From contig CATPCN010000015.1 of the NCBI GenBank assembly GCA_955652855.1, positions 1-5,716 on the forward strand: DNA of 5,716 nt. The letters are read 5' to 3'. Made by a program: the position numbers and the translations under genes. The DNA comes from an uncultured Chthoniobacterales bacterium (lineage in GTDB: Bacteria > Verrucomicrobiota > Verrucomicrobiae > Chthoniobacterales > UBA10450). This document shows, in pieces, positions 5,263 to 5,716 of this stretch. Below the pieces are notes generated by a model. It made no database searches. It was given only the letters and a program-made list of their open reading frames with translations, and was not told the DNA's origin. Position 1 is the first letter of the stretch; the number at the start of each line of letters is the position of its first letter.

Positions 5263-5715
5263 TCACAGATTCTCGAAGTATGCCTGATCCAGGCGCTTGA
5301 CCACGTACGTTTTGGCCGGCGCCACCCCGACGTTATAATCGATCATCAATGACGCAATGTGCTTACCGTCGATCAGAACGATCTTCTGCGGAAGCGCTTC
5401 GACGTACTCCCAGGCATCCCGAGTGAATCCAGACGAGGTGATGAATACCCCACGGGAGGCGTGTTTTTTCGTCAAGGCCCCGGAGAACTTCATAATCTCT
5501 GGGCTTCCCACAGCATCTCTCCACCGCTTGGCCTGAACGTAAATCGCGTCGATTCCTAGCCGGTCCTGCTTGATCACGCCATCGATGCCGCCATCGCCGG
5601 ACCGCCCGACCACCTGACCGGCATCTTCCACCGAGCCGCCGTAACCCATCGCCACCAGCAAATCCACTACCAGCTTCTCAAAAGCTTCTGGAGTTCCATT
5701 CCGGACAGCTTCCAG
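5263..5715 (-). CDS. mrr: Mrr-type restriction endonuclease, C-terminal part (5' partial)
   Basis: Catalytic part of an Mrr-family (Mrr_cat, PD-(D/E)xK fold) endonuclease that cuts DNA, classically modified DNA (type IV restriction). The frame is open to the window edge. The visible 150 residues begin LEAVRNGTPEAFEKLVVDLL, the normal entry to the catalytic domain, so the GTG at 5667 is internal and the N-terminal winged-helix DNA-reading domain lies outside. The catalytic core is present: GRSGDGGIDGVI with the metal-binding Asp (visible residue 45), and YVQAKRW with the Q-x-K pair (61 and 63). GVFITSSGFTRDAWEYV and IVLIDGKHIASLMIDYNVGV follow, as in the family. No damage is visible. No T-tract terminator is seen in the 177 nt after its stop. 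The gene could be a host defence gene; it is not obviously paired with the methylase 4 kb away on the other strand. Confidence 0.92.
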   Translation of the reverse strand: MEAVRNGTPEAFEKLVVDLLVAMGYGGSVEDAGQVVGRSGDGGIDGVIKQDRLGIDAIYVQAKRWRDAVGSPEIMKFSGALTKKHASRGVFITSSGFTRDAWEYVEALPQKIVLIDGKHIASLMIDYNVGVAPAKTYVVKRLDQAYFENL

Positions 5716-5716
5716 C

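Overview
The window looks like the junction of a prophage, or prophage remnant, with a run of small bacterial accessory genes. It carries no taxonomic marker. The genes are moderately GC-rich with a mostly G/C third codon position, which fits a soil-type Gram-negative or acidobacterial genome. That placement is a guess from general appearance only.

Part 1 (about 2-2846, + strand) is a tight phage DNA modification and packaging cluster. It runs from a ParB-domain/beta-class DNA methyltransferase fusion (5' end outside the window) to a small helix-turn-helix protein that probably acts as small terminase, and then to a complete large terminase with ATPase and nuclease parts. Gaps are 2 nt and then a 4-nt ATGA overlap, so the genes are co-transcribed and probably translationally coupled. 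No portal, protease or capsid gene follows. The cluster stops about 120 bp before a convergent gene.

Part 2 (about 2968-4187, - strand) holds a DUF3489 winged-helix gene with a good Shine-Dalgarno sequence and its own rho-independent terminator. A candidate 57-59 codon ORF lies just upstream, and its stop overlaps the DUF3489 start. In front of that are a candidate promoter and two small hairpins. Beyond the terminator is a 68-aa unknown gene. Its first 13 codons resemble a second site at 4824.

Part 3 (about 4188-5716, - strand) contains a structured non-coding stretch, an unknown helical protein (about 154 aa, start uncertain, possible frameshift), a 47-aa candidate small protein, and the C-terminal half of an Mrr-type restriction endonuclease running off the right edge. 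The 47-aa ORF and the DUF3489 leader are preceded by near-identical promoter-like blocks with the same 17-nt spacing.

How the parts may work together: the phage methyltransferase would modify phage DNA while the terminase packages it, and Mrr-family enzymes restrict modified DNA, so the two ends of the window may represent opposing sides. This is inference. The most noteworthy unexplained signals are the coupled small ORF before DUF3489, the shared promoter block, and the repeated MPKPP gene start.
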